Source of the DNA: Streptacidiphilus sp. P02-A3a
GTDB lineage: Bacteria > Actinomycetota > Actinomycetes > Streptomycetales > Streptomycetaceae
Direction of reading: 5' to 3'
DNA length: 64,000 nt
Assembly (NCBI RefSeq): GCF_014084105.1
Contig: NZ_CP048289.1
Span: forward strand, 5,217,922 to 5,281,921
Position numbers and translations under genes: made by a program. Under the pieces are notes generated by a model. The model was not told the DNA's origin. It saw only the letters and a list, made by a program, of their open reading frames with translations, and did not search any database. This document shows positions 1-35,249 of this stretch, piece after piece; position 1 is the first letter of the stretch; each line of letters begins with the position of its first letter.

Positions 1-27000
<27,000 letters not shown>

Positions 27001-27012
27001 GCGGAAGAGGTA

Positions 27013-27068
27013 CCGGAAACGCCGAGTCCGGCCGGGGCAGCGCCCCTGGCCGGACTCGGCGTTTCCGG
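27013..27068 (+). terminator. Strong hairpin terminator after the NRPS operon
   Basis: A perfect 21-bp inverted repeat (27013-27033 with 27048-27068) encloses a second short GGGGC/GCCCC stem. It starts 13 bases after the thioesterase stop. There is no T-tract, as is usual for actinomycete hairpin terminators. It separates the NRPS transcript from the convergent TetR gene. Confidence 0.9.
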
Positions 27069-27115
27069 GTGCGGTGGCCGGGCCGGTGCCCCAGCCGGTC
27101 ATGACGGGCGGGTCG

Positions 27116-27682
27116 TCACGCGCCTGCGGTCACGGCCTTGAACTCGGCGAACGAATCGCGCATGACGTGCAGCATGTCGGGTTCGCCGGTTCCGTAGACC
27201 CAGCGGCCGAAGGCGACCTTGAACACGGCGATCCCCGCCTCGGCGGCCAGACTCGCGGCCGGATCGGCCACGCCGCGCTGACGCAGTGCTTCGGCCAGTG
27301 CCGCGGCCATCGAGGCCAGTTTGATCAGCTCGCGTTCCTGCAACTCCGCGTTGGCGGCTATGACGCTCTGACGCTGGCTGGAGTGTTCGTGGCGACCGTC
27401 GAAGACCGCGCCGAGGGCGTCCAGGCCCACACCGACCGCGTCGATCGGTGTCGCTGACTCGGGCGCGGCGACGACGGCGCTGGTCATCAGCTCCTGGAGC
27501 GAGGTCGCGCCGCCGAACAGCACCTCGCGCTTGTCGGCGAAGTACCGGAAGAACGTCCGCTCGGTGAGCCGGGCCCGCTTGGCGATCTCGGTGACGGTGG
27601 TCTGCTCGAAGCCGCGCTCGCGGTAGAGCTCCAGTGCCGCCTGCTCCAGCCGGCCTCGCGCGTTCGGCTCCCATCTACCCAT
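27116..27682 (-). CDS. TetR/AcrR-family transcriptional repressor
   Basis: 188 aa. The N-terminal helix-turn-helix reads LYRERGFEQTTVTEIAKRA followed by LTERTFFRYFADKREVLF, a textbook TetR DNA-binding domain. The C-terminal ligand domain is not diagnostic. The gene is divergent from the SDR oxidoreductase at 27815, with two palindromes between them, so it most likely represses itself and that gene. It runs toward the NRPS but is separated from it by a terminator. The inducer cannot be predicted. Confidence 0.92.
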   Translation of the reverse strand: MGRWEPNARGRLEQAALELYRERGFEQTTVTEIAKRARLTERTFFRYFADKREVLFGGATSLQELMTSAVVAAPESATPIDAVGVGLDALGAVFDGRHEHSSQRQSVIAANAELQERELIKLASMAAALAEALRQRGVADPAASLAAEAGIAVFKVAFGRWVYGTGEPDMLHVMRDSFAEFKAVTAGA

Positions 27683-27708
27683 GCCGCCGATTCTAGCCGC
27701 AGCTCGTC

Positions 27709-27761
27709 GTGATGACAGTCGCTGACATCAGAGGTAGGCTGATGACAGTTGCTGACATCAG
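27709..27761. promoter_or_regulatory. Two tandem 23-bp palindromic operators
   Basis: Two copies (27709-27731 and 27739-27761, 30 bp centre to centre) share arms CTGATGnCAG and CTGnCATCAG around a 3-base centre. The first copy has G instead of the first C. They sit between the divergent TetR and SDR starts, where binding would block both promoters. The 30-bp spacing puts both sites on about the same helix face. Confidence 0.85.
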
Positions 27762-27814
27762 CCGCCGCCACACCCCCCATGGCGCAGGCGGTCGGCTTAC
27801 TCAGGAGGTTTCCC

Positions 27815-28750
27815 ATGCGCGTCTTCGTCACCGGTGCGTCCGGCTGGATCGGATCGGCCGTCGTACCCGAGCTCATTGACGCAGGGCATCAGGTGGTCGG
27901 ACTGGCCCGCTCGGACGCCTCGGCCGCCGCCCTCACCCGGGCCGGGGCCGAGGTGCGGCGCGGCACCTTGGACGACCTCGACGTGCTGCGCGGCGCCGCC
28001 GCCGCCTCGGACGGCGTGATCCACCTCGCGTTCAAGCACGACATCGCCTTCACCGGCGACTTCCAGGGCGCCGTCGAGGCGGACCGTCGGGCGATCGACG
28101 TCTTCGCTGACACGCTCGCGGGATCCCACCGGCCGTTCCTGATCGCGTCCGGGATCCTCGGGCTCGCGCCCGGACGGGTCGCCACCGAGCGGGACGGCCA
28201 GCCTGCCGCGGACTCGGCAGAGGCCGTGATCAGCGGCGTGGAGGGCCGACAGGCCAACGCGCACGTGACCATCGCCCTCGCGTCCCGTGACATCCGCTCC
28301 TCGGTCGTCCGGCTTCCCCCGACCGTGCACGGCGACGGCGACAACGGTTTCATGGCGATGCTGGTCGCCACCGCCCGCGCCAAGGGCGTCTCGGCCTACA
28401 TCGGCGACGGCGCCAACCGCTGGCCCGCGACGCACAGGCTCGATGTCGCGCGCCTGTTCCGACTGGCCCTGGACCAGGCCCCGGCCGGATCGACCTTGCA
28501 CCCGATCGCCGAGGAGGGCGTGCCGATCCGCGCCGTCGCCGAGGCGATCGGCCGACAGCTCGACCTGCCCGCGGTCTCCATCTCCCCCGAGCAGGCGGGC
28601 GAGCACTTCGGTTGGCTCGGACGCCCGCTGGGAGCCGACAGTCCGGCTTCGAGCACGCTGACCCGCGAACTGCTCGGATGGCAGCCGACCCACCCCGGAC
28701 TTGTCGAGGATCTCAACAAGGGCCACTACGTCCGCACGGCGTCCGCCTGA
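27815..28750 (+). CDS. NAD(P)-dependent epimerase/dehydratase-type SDR
   Basis: 311 aa, an extended short-chain dehydrogenase/reductase. The N terminus MRVFVTGASGWIGSAVV carries the Rossmann GxxGxxG nucleotide motif. The sequence continues with a typical substrate domain (LPPTVHGDGD, then WPATHRLDVARLF). ATG 27815 is chosen over the upstream in-frame start at 27749 because AGGAGG at 27803-27808 precedes it and because the upstream extension would run through an operator. It is probably repressed by the divergent TetR. Such TetR/SDR pairs often handle electrophilic or xenobiotic substrates, but the substrate is unknown here. Confidence 0.9.
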   Translation: MRVFVTGASGWIGSAVVPELIDAGHQVVGLARSDASAAALTRAGAEVRRGTLDDLDVLRGAAAASDGVIHLAFKHDIAFTGDFQGAVEADRRAIDVFADTLAGSHRPFLIASGILGLAPGRVATERDGQPAADSAEAVISGVEGRQANAHVTIALASRDIRSSVVRLPPTVHGDGDNGFMAMLVATARAKGVSAYIGDGANRWPATHRLDVARLFRLALDQAPAGSTLHPIAEEGVPIRAVAEAIGRQLDLPAVSISPEQAGEHFGWLGRPLGADSPASSTLTRELLGWQPTHPGLVEDLNKGHYVRTASA

Positions 28751-28799
28751 ATCTGAAACAGGCTGACACCCGGCAGATCTGACGTACGGGCAGATGCCA

Positions 28800-28843
28800 A
28801 CTCGGCCCGCCGACTCATTGGGAGATGAGCCGACGGGCCGAGT
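28800..28843 (-). terminator. Hairpin terminator of the thiopeptide precursor gene
   Basis: A 19-bp stem (28800-28818 with 28825-28843) and a 6-base loop lie 54 bases past the precursor stop. In the plus-strand transcript two positions are A/C mismatches. In the minus-strand transcript the same two become G-U wobble pairs, so the hairpin is fully paired only when read from the precursor side. It may also slow transcripts from the SDR gene. Confidence 0.75.
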
Positions 28844-28897
28844 GTCAGGTCAGCCGGAGCAATCCGGGCGGGTTCGCTCCGACCGACCTATGTCCAC

Positions 28898-29086
28898 TCA
28901 GGAACAGCTGCAGTTACAGCAGTTCGGCGGCGGGGCGCAGCAGAACGAGGCACTGGCCTCGGTCATGCCGTGACCCGCTGTGAGCGACTGGCTCTGCTCG
29001 TCACCGGCCAGCGAGGCCAGGTCAAGCTCCAATGCCAGATCGGCGACCGCAGCCGCCAGCGAGGCAGAACCCTGCTTGAACTCCAT
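28898..29086 (-). CDS. Thiopeptide precursor peptide
   Basis: 62 aa. ATG at 29086 is preceded by GGAGGG; an upstream in-frame start would add 34 aa with no ribosome site. Residues 1-46 form an acidic, Leu/Ala-rich leader (LALELDLASLAGDE) ending MTEASA, like thiopeptide leaders. The predicted core is SFCCAPPPNCCNCSCS, with six Cys (3, 4, 10, 11, 13, 15) available as thiazoles and Ser 1, 14 and 16 available as dehydroalanines. The C-terminal NCSCS resembles the CSCSS end of nosiheptide and thiostrepton cores. Unlike most thiopeptides, position 2 is Phe, and a Pro-Pro-Pro run lies in the ring. It is divergent from the modification operon. The leader/core boundary is inferred from related cores. 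Confidence 0.9.
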   Translation of the reverse strand: MEFKQGSASLAAAVADLALELDLASLAGDEQSQSLTAGHGMTEASASFCCAPPPNCCNCSCS

Positions 29087-29304
29087 CAGAACCCTCCAAT
29101 CAGAAATGTAATGCCGTGTCAAAACCTGGTCGCCACTTCGGCGTCCGGGATTGACAGTACTGGAGAGAGTGGTTCGTGTGAAGGGCATGGACTAGACCAG
29201 TCCACTCCGCTAGTGTCGGCCGTCGAGAGGCCGTGAGTGGAGCTTTGTCCGGCGCTCCCGCAGGGGCGGGAGCACAATCCCGCTCAGTCCTAATGGGGGT
29301 GGCG
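29087..29304. promoter_or_regulatory. Divergent promoter region of the thiopeptide locus
   Basis: 218 non-coding bases with lower GC than the flanks lie between the precursor and the modification operon. A TTGACA hexamer at 29151-29156 could be a -35 box for the rightward operon, though no good -10 follows. A small inverted repeat, TGGACT-5-AGTCCA at 29188-29204, may be an operator. No regulator gene lies inside the locus, so control is probably from elsewhere. Confidence 0.5.
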
Positions 29305-30309
29305 ATGAGGCCGAGACTGCTTCCCGACACGCATCTACTGCCCTCTGATCAGGGCGTGGTGATCCGTGGCCCACGGCGCACCGCCGCGTTCCCCGCACCC
29401 GGGATGTACCCCTGGTTGGAACGCATCCGGCCCTTCCTCGACGGGGGCACCCGGCTGGACCAACTCGTCGCGGATCTGCCGCCGCAGGCGGCCCAGCACG
29501 TGCGCACGCTGGTAGAACTACTGGTGCGGGAAGGTTTCGTGCGCGACGCGGAGGGGGACCTACCGCACGGGCTCTCCCCCGAGGTCCGCGCCCGCCACTG
29601 CGCCCTGATCGACTTCATCGCACTGCGGGCCGACTCCCCGGAGCACCGCTTCGAGCGGTACCGCAATTGCGCGCCGGTCGTTGTCGGCTCGGGCAGCATG
29701 GGGAGTGCGCTCGTCCTCGCTTTGCTCTCGTCCGGAGTGGCGCACGTTCGCTTCCGAGTCGTCGAAGCGAAGCGGGGCGGGAGTCGCACGGATTTGCCGC
29801 GACTGGAAGAGTGCGTCGAACTAATCCGTGGCGATGGCAGATCCTTTAGGTACGAAGCAATCAGTGGCGAGCTGTCGGAACTCCCCGACGACGCGGGCGC
29901 GGCGCTACTTGTTACCGATGAGTTCGATGCGGAACTGACAATGCGTGTCCATACCCTCGCGCTGCGGAGCGGCCTCGTCTACGGCCACGCGGTCGCCGAC
30001 GGACGGCACGCGCACATCCGTACCCTGTCGCCAAACGGTGACGCTCAGTCACTTGGCGGCATCGGCAAGGAAGTCGGCCAGGGCACCGACGCGAGGACGG
30101 CGGAACCCGCCGACCGCTACCTGGGCGGTCCGGTCGCGGCGCTCGCAGCCAACCAGCTCTGCCTTCAACTCCTGCGAAAAGTAGCCCAGTTGGAGGAGGG
30201 CGGAGCCGAGGAACCGGGCACGGCGCTACTTGATCTGGCGACTGGACGCTTCCTCCCGACGCAACCTGCGCAACCTGCGCAACCCACGCGGACAGCGCAG
30301 ACGACATGA
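29305..30309 (+). CDS. RiPP leader-binding F protein (RRE plus degenerate E1-like domain), short form
   Basis: 334 aa. ATG 29305 follows a G-rich ribosome site; upstream in-frame starts at 29233 and 29293 have poorer sites. Residues 1-95 (LLPDTHLLPSDQGVV, FLDGGTRLDQLVADL, ELLVREGFVRD) look like a RiPP recognition element, the winged-helix fold that binds leader peptides. Residues 120-230 resemble an E1/ThiF nucleotide fold (VVVGSGSMGSALV) without visible zinc-binding cysteines. The C terminus is a QPAQPAQP-type tail. By family knowledge it would present the precursor to the cyclodehydratase. It is the first gene of the operon and overlaps the next (ATGA). A second, longer F protein lies at 37768, so the division of labour is unclear. 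Confidence 0.8.
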   Translation: MRPRLLPDTHLLPSDQGVVIRGPRRTAAFPAPGMYPWLERIRPFLDGGTRLDQLVADLPPQAAQHVRTLVELLVREGFVRDAEGDLPHGLSPEVRARHCALIDFIALRADSPEHRFERYRNCAPVVVGSGSMGSALVLALLSSGVAHVRFRVVEAKRGGSRTDLPRLEECVELIRGDGRSFRYEAISGELSELPDDAGAALLVTDEFDAELTMRVHTLALRSGLVYGHAVADGRHAHIRTLSPNGDAQSLGGIGKEVGQGTDARTAEPADRYLGGPVAALAANQLCLQLLRKVAQLEEGGAEEPGTALLDLATGRFLPTQPAQPAQPTRTAQTT

Positions 30310-31598
30310 GCACCGTCTCCGAGCACCCGTTCCCGCTGGACCTGTGGTCCGAGGCGGTCTACTCCCGCCGGTCGATCCCCGTCACCCTCGCGACCGGCGG
30401 GTACGCCGCCGAGCCCGAGCCGCCGGAGCCCGACGCGCACCCCGCCGGTACGGGGTACCCGCTGCCACCGCCTCCACTGCGCCTGGCTCCGGTCCCGCCA
30501 CCGGCCGACGCCGGGCTGGCGGACCCGTCCGTCCTGGCCGCGCTGCTCCACTACTCCTTCGGGCTGTTCCAGCACGACCTCACCCCGGGCGGCTGGCCAC
30601 TGCACCGGGCGGTGGCCTCGGCCCGCTGCCTCTACCCGAGCGAGCTCTACCTGGTCTCGCCCGATCCGCGCGGCGGCCCGGCCGAGGTCCAGCGGTACGA
30701 CCCGCTGCACCATCGGCTCGACCCGGTGCGGGGCTCCCGTGGCGTCGGGAGCCCGGGCAGGTCCCGGTTTCTGGTGATCACCAGCCGCTTCGCCCGGACA
30801 GCACGGCTGTACGGCGGGTACGCGCCCCGGCTGTGCGCCCAGGAGGCGGGGATGCTCCTCGGCTCGGTGCACCTGGTCGCCGCCGCGCTCGGGCTGCGGG
30901 CGCGGCCCGGCCTCGACCGGGAGGCGTTGCTGGGCCTGTGCGACGGCTGGCTGACGCCCGGTGCCGAGCACCCGATGGGGTACCTGGAGGTCGGACCGGA
31001 CGCCGACGCCCCACTCCCGTGGGTGCCCGAGGACCTGGCCGGGGCGCTGCGCGCGCGGCACTCCGGCGCGGCGATCTTCGACCCGGCGCCGGTGGCGGCC
31101 CCGAAGGCGATGCTCGACGAGCTCGGCAGCGCCCTGGCCGGCGCCCCCTTCAGCGACGTCAGCTGCCACCTCTACCTGCGGCGGGTCGATGACCTGCCAC
31201 CCGGCCGCTACGGCTACACCGGCGACCAGCCGCACCTGCTGCACGCGGAGGACCCGGTCCCGGCGCTGGAGCAGATCGGCCGGACCGAGGGGCGGGTGTC
31301 GTTGAACTTCCGTGCCGTGGCCGTCACCGCCTACCTGTCCGTGGCCCGTGGCCCGGCCGTGGCCCGGCACGGCGCGGACGCGTTCCGACGACTGCACCTG
31401 ATCGCCGGGGCCGTGGCGCACCTGCTCTGCGTGGTGGCGGCCCGCCACGGACAGAGCGCCCGGGTGCACAACGGCTACGACGCCGCCGCCGCCGGACGCC
31501 TGCTCGGGCTGACCGGGACGGACGAGACGGTGCTGTTCCAGATCGCGGTGGGCGCGGCGAAGCCCGCCCCCGGTTTCCGGCTGCCGGTGGTGTTCTGA
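30306..31598 (+). CDS. SagB-type azoline dehydrogenase (nitroreductase fold), copy 1
   Basis: 430 aa. Two nitroreductase-like halves are visible: LSVLAALLHYSFGLFQ-type spacing with RAVASARCLYPSELYLV in the first, and NFRAVAVTAYLSVA, HLIAGAVAHLLCVVAARHG and DETVLFQIAVGAA in the second. This family uses FMN to oxidise thiazolines and oxazolines to thiazoles and oxazoles. It overlaps both neighbours (ATGA upstream, TGATG downstream), so translation is coupled. A second paralogous dehydrogenase lies at 36461. One may be the true azoline oxidase and the other may have another target or be an inactive partner. This cannot be decided by eye. Confidence 0.82.
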   Translation: MSTVSEHPFPLDLWSEAVYSRRSIPVTLATGGYAAEPEPPEPDAHPAGTGYPLPPPPLRLAPVPPPADAGLADPSVLAALLHYSFGLFQHDLTPGGWPLHRAVASARCLYPSELYLVSPDPRGGPAEVQRYDPLHHRLDPVRGSRGVGSPGRSRFLVITSRFARTARLYGGYAPRLCAQEAGMLLGSVHLVAAALGLRARPGLDREALLGLCDGWLTPGAEHPMGYLEVGPDADAPLPWVPEDLAGALRARHSGAAIFDPAPVAAPKAMLDELGSALAGAPFSDVSCHLYLRRVDDLPPGRYGYTGDQPHLLHAEDPVPALEQIGRTEGRVSLNFRAVAVTAYLSVARGPAVARHGADAFRRLHLIAGAVAHLLCVVAARHGQSARVHNGYDAAAAGRLLGLTGTDETVLFQIAVGAAKPAPGFRLPVVF

Positions 31599-34333
31599 TG
31601 CCGGAACCGTCGAGCACAGCGTCAACCGCGCCGTGGGCCGAGCCGGTCGGGGTCCGCATCGCCGGGCTGCCCGCCGATGCCCTCGACCGCTCCCGGATCC
31701 CGCTCAGTACCGGGCTCGCGCTGCGGATCGTAGCCCTGGACCAGGAGTCGCACGCGGACGCCGAGCAGATCAGCGCGGAGTTGTACGCGCTCGTCGCCAC
31801 CGAGCAGGCGCGGCCCTTCAAGGCGCGCCTGGTCGGCCTGCGCCGCGCGGTGCACCGGGGCCTCCCGGTCGCCGCCCTGCTCGACCGGGCGGCGCCGCCG
31901 GAGGTGGTCGGTGCCGCGCTCACTGCCCGGATCCGCCGCCACGCCGCGCTGCGCCAGGTCCGGGCGGACGAGTTCGAACTGCTGGAGCGGACGCTGCTGT
32001 CGGAGGTCCGGTCCGCGGCGTCCGCGCTGGCGCAGCTCGCCGAGGACCCGCGGTTCGGCCTCGGCCTCGGCTACGCCAGCCCGGACCTGTACGACGACGT
32101 CCGCCGCTGGACCGAGCGCGAGCGGGTCGAGCCCGGTCGGCGGCCACTGGACCGGGCAGCGGTGCGGCTGGCGAAGTACGCGGCCCGGGCCGTGGCCAAG
32201 CCCAGCCCGCTGACCACCTTCGCCGCCAGTGGCCTGGCCCGCTGGTCGGCGCACCAGGACGCCGCTGCCCGGCTGACCGGCGCGCTCCCGGCCGACCTGG
32301 TGGAGGCCGGGCTGCTGCCGCTCTCCCGGATCGCCGCCACCCTCGCCCACCTGCCGGAACTGGACCGGGCGGCCCGGCTCCGGGTCAACCCGTTCGCCAC
32401 GCTGGTGCCGTCCGCCGAGGGCGACCGCTGGCTGTTCACCGCCCCGGGACCGTCCGGCGAGGTCCGCTCGCTCCCGGCCACCGCCGCGCTCGCCGCGATC
32501 CTGAAGGCGGCGCGGGAGGTCGGCACCCGCTCCGGTCTGCGCGCGCTGCTCGGCGCGCCGGCCGACCTCGACGATCCGGCGGCGGCCGGTCGCGCGGACG
32601 CCGTCATCGCCCAACTGCTCCGGCTCGGCCTGCTGGAGACCCAGCTCGGCCTCCCGGACCAGGCCCTCGACGCGGACACGCTGAGCGGCTGGCTGGCCGC
32701 CCACGCGCCCGACGGCGACCCCGGTGACCGGCTCGCGCTCGTCCTGGACGACCTGCGGGTGATCCGCGACCAGGTCGACGCCGCCCGCCGGGCGGCCCCG
32801 GCGGCGCACCGGGGCATCGCGGCCGGCCTGCGCTCCGGCACCACCGACGCCGCGCGGCGGCTCGGGTTGCTCGGCGCGGCGGAGAGCCTGGACCTGAGCA
32901 CCCCGTACTTCCACAACACCGTCGTCCCGGGCGACGCCGCCACCCTGGACCCGGACTCCTGGCGGCCGGTGCTCGCCGAGCTGGCGCTGGTGCCCTGCCT
33001 GCTCGCCCCGTTCGACACCCTCGCGCCGCGCCGGGACGCGCTGCTGCGCCAGGCCGTGAGCGGGTACGGCGAGGGCTTCCGCCGACCGTTCACGCTCTTC
33101 CTCCGGGACTTCGGAGCCTGGTGGGCGCGCGCCGACGCGGCCACCCCGGTCGCGCGCGACGCCCAGCGGCAGGCGGAGCTGCGCGCGCTGCTCGCGGCCA
33201 CCCCCGAGGACGCCGACGGCACGGTCCGGCTCGCCCCGGACGCCGTACGCGAGCTGTGCGGCCACTGGATCGACCGGTACGCGGCGGACGACCGCTACAC
33301 CTGCTACGTCCAGCCGCTGCCCGCCACCGCGGCCGGACTCGGGGTCGTGCTCAACACGGTGACCTGCGGCCACGGAACGGGCCGCAGCCGCACCGCCCGG
33401 ATGATCGACGCCGCGGTCGGCGCCCCGACCAGCCCCGCGCTCCACGCCGAGCGCCCCGACCGCCCTGACCGCCCTGACCGCGCCCACTACGCCGAGTTCG
33501 ACGCGTCCTTCGGCAGCAGCCTCAACCAGCGGGCAGCGGTGACCCGTTACGCGATCGACCTGGACGGCTGCTGCTCCGCGAGGCCGTCGTCCGACCTGAT
33601 CCGCCCGGCTGACCTGGACGTGGTGCACGATCCGGACGAGCGGCGGCTGCGCCTCGAATGGCGCGGGACCGGCCGGACCGTCCGCCCGCTGCACCTGGGC
33701 CTGCTGGCCACCCCGCTGCTCCCGCTCCCGGCCGGACTGCTGGTGGAGGCCTTCGGTCAGAGCTCCTACTCCTTCTGGTCGGACTGGCCGCAGCTGTGGC
33801 GCACGGCGGCGGACGTCCCCGGCGCGCCACGCCGGGTGGCGCGGATCGCGCTCGGCTCCGTGGTGCTGCGCCGGGCCTGCTGGTTCGTCGACGGCGGCGA
33901 CGCCCCCGCGCGCGCCCCCGGCGAGCCGGACAGCCGCTACCTGGTCCGGGTGCACGCCTGGCGCGAGGCGCACGGCCTGCCGCTGCGCTGCTACCTGCGG
34001 ACGCTCACCCCGAGGCCCGCCGATGGCTACGCCGGTCCCGCGCTGCACGACAAGGACCGCAAACCGGTGTACCTGGACTTCGGCCATCCGCATCTACTGC
34101 GGATCTTCGAACAGGCGGCGGCCTCGGGACGCCCACTGCTGCTCAGCGAGCCGCTGCCGGAGCTCCAGGACGCTCCGGCCCGCCCGGACGGGCAGCGCCA
34201 CACGGCCGAGTTCCTGATCGAGCTCGCCGCAGCGAAGCCGACGGCAGCGAACCCGACGGCAGCGAGCCCGACGACGGCAGCGAACCCGACGGCGCAGTTG
34301 CCCCCGACGAGAGAACGGCCAGCCGCGTGCTAG
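31598..34333 (+). CDS. LanB-type dehydratase, glutamylation subunit (TbtB-like)
   Basis: 911 aa, the length expected for the N-terminal (glutamyl-transfer) half of a split LanB. The LanB signature KPSPLTTFAASGLARW begins at Lys201, followed by RVNPFATLVPS. Further LanB-type blocks include STPYFHNTVV, RPFTLFLRDF, NTVTCGHGTGRSR and YAEFDASFGSS. The family moves glutamate from Glu-tRNA to Ser/Thr side chains of the precursor. The C terminus is a low-complexity TAANPTAASPT tail from a short DNA repeat, and another short repeat (RPDRPDRPDR) lies near residue 620. It overlaps the downstream gene by 7 bases. It corresponds in position and size to thiomuracin tbtB. Confidence 0.9.
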   Translation: MPEPSSTASTAPWAEPVGVRIAGLPADALDRSRIPLSTGLALRIVALDQESHADAEQISAELYALVATEQARPFKARLVGLRRAVHRGLPVAALLDRAAPPEVVGAALTARIRRHAALRQVRADEFELLERTLLSEVRSAASALAQLAEDPRFGLGLGYASPDLYDDVRRWTERERVEPGRRPLDRAAVRLAKYAARAVAKPSPLTTFAASGLARWSAHQDAAARLTGALPADLVEAGLLPLSRIAATLAHLPELDRAARLRVNPFATLVPSAEGDRWLFTAPGPSGEVRSLPATAALAAILKAAREVGTRSGLRALLGAPADLDDPAAAGRADAVIAQLLRLGLLETQLGLPDQALDADTLSGWLAAHAPDGDPGDRLALVLDDLRVIRDQVDAARRAAPAAHRGIAAGLRSGTTDAARRLGLLGAAESLDLSTPYFHNTVVPGDAATLDPDSWRPVLAELALVPCLLAPFDTLAPRRDALLRQAVSGYGEGFRRPFTLFLRDFGAWWARADAATPVARDAQRQAELRALLAATPEDADGTVRLAPDAVRELCGHWIDRYAADDRYTCYVQPLPATAAGLGVVLNTVTCGHGTGRSRTARMIDAAVGAPTSPALHAERPDRPDRPDRAHYAEFDASFGSSLNQRAAVTRYAIDLDGCCSARPSSDLIRPADLDVVHDPDERRLRLEWRGTGRTVRPLHLGLLATPLLPLPAGLLVEAFGQSSYSFWSDWPQLWRTAADVPGAPRRVARIALGSVVLRRACWFVDGGDAPARAPGEPDSRYLVRVHAWREAHGLPLRCYLRTLTPRPADGYAGPALHDKDRKPVYLDFGHPHLLRIFEQAAASGRPLLLSEPLPELQDAPARPDGQRHTAEFLIELAAAKPTAANPTAASPTTAANPTAQLPPTRERPAAC

Positions 34334-35223
34334 ACCAGCAACCGGCCCAACACTGGGTCAGCGCGCACGTGTTCACCGCGCACCCGCTCGACCTGGTGGT
34401 CGGTCGGCTGCTGCCCGACGTCCTCGCCGGGCTGCGCGAAAGCGAGTTGGCCGATCGGGCCTTCTTCATCCGGCACTGGCAGTCCGGTCCGCACCTGCGG
34501 CTGCGGATCCGGCTCACCACGCCGGACGCAGCACCGCTGGTACGCGAGGCAGTTGCGGACCACACCGCGGCCTTCTTCGAACCACTGACACCAGCAACAC
34601 CCATGACGGCTGATCAGTACCACGAACTGGCAAGCCGGTTCGCCGCGCTGGAGCCCGGCTCGCAGGTCGGGTCGCTGGCCCCCAACGACAGCCTCGCCTT
34701 CGTCGACTACCGGCCCGAGCACGCCAAGTACGGCCGGGGCGCGGCCCTGCGGGCGGTGGAGGAGTGCTTCGCCGTGTGCAGCGAAATCTCGATGGCCGCC
34801 GTCGTCGCGGGCTGGGACCAACCCCGACGGCTGGCGCACTGCTTCGCGCTCCTCGCTGGAGCCCTCGACCCGTCCGGTGGACGGGCAACTGAGCAGCACA
34901 GCAAGGTGGTTGGGCAGTACCAGCGCAGTCGGGCCAGCTGGCTCCCGGTGGCCCGCGCCGCCCGCACCGCATGCGACGCGTCCGCGACCGGCGGCACGTC
35001 GCCCGACACCGACCCGCTCGTCCGCTGGTTCGCCGCCTTCCGGCGGGCCCGCCGACTCGCCGCCGATCCGCAGCGCCTGCCCGGCCACCTGACCCACCTG
35101 GCCTGCAACCGGTTGGGCGTCCGACTGGACCAGGAGGCGGCCCTGCGCGGCCTGGCCGCGCTGGCCGTGGACGAACTCACCTCACCCGAAGGGGTGTTGG
35201 ACGAGGCGGCGGGACGATCGTGA
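34327..35223 (+). CDS. Thiopeptide-type LanB C-terminal protein, glutamate-elimination subunit (TbtC-like)
   Basis: 298 aa from GTG 34327, which overlaps the LanB stop as GTGCTAG; longer upstream extensions lie inside LanB. The diagnostic block FFIRHWQSGPHLRLRIR (SpaB C-terminal family) begins about residue 45. The protein ends with an alpha-helical region (YQRSRASWLPVARAAR). Split LanB systems use this small subunit to eliminate glutamate and form dehydroalanine. Here it would act on Ser 1, 14 and/or 16 of the core. Its size is as expected for TbtC-type proteins and it is followed by the pyridine-synthase-like paralogue. The two could be swapped in function, but order and length favour this reading. 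Confidence 0.82.
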   Translation: MLDQQPAQHWVSAHVFTAHPLDLVVGRLLPDVLAGLRESELADRAFFIRHWQSGPHLRLRIRLTTPDAAPLVREAVADHTAAFFEPLTPATPMTADQYHELASRFAALEPGSQVGSLAPNDSLAFVDYRPEHAKYGRGAALRAVEECFAVCSEISMAAVVAGWDQPRRLAHCFALLAGALDPSGGRATEQHSKVVGQYQRSRASWLPVARAARTACDASATGGTSPDTDPLVRWFAAFRRARRLAADPQRLPGHLTHLACNRLGVRLDQEAALRGLAALAVDELTSPEGVLDEAAGRS

Positions 35224-35249
35224 CCACTGAGAAGAACGAGGGACTTGCC

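Noticed and set aside
27001-28897. TetR and SDR as part of the NRPS or thiopeptide locus
   Set aside because: They are bounded by terminators on both sides and have their own operators. Nothing in the sequence connects them to either pathway.
29087-29188. 34-residue N-terminal extension of the thiopeptide precursor
   Set aside because: No ribosome site precedes the upstream start, whereas ATG 29086 has GGAGGG. The extension is unlike thiopeptide leaders.
31622-34093. 823-aa antisense frame opposite LanB
   Set aside because: It is a shadow of the LanB codons, very rich in Arg/Gly/Val with no domain. The plus-strand gene has clear LanB motifs and overlapping starts and stops with its neighbours.
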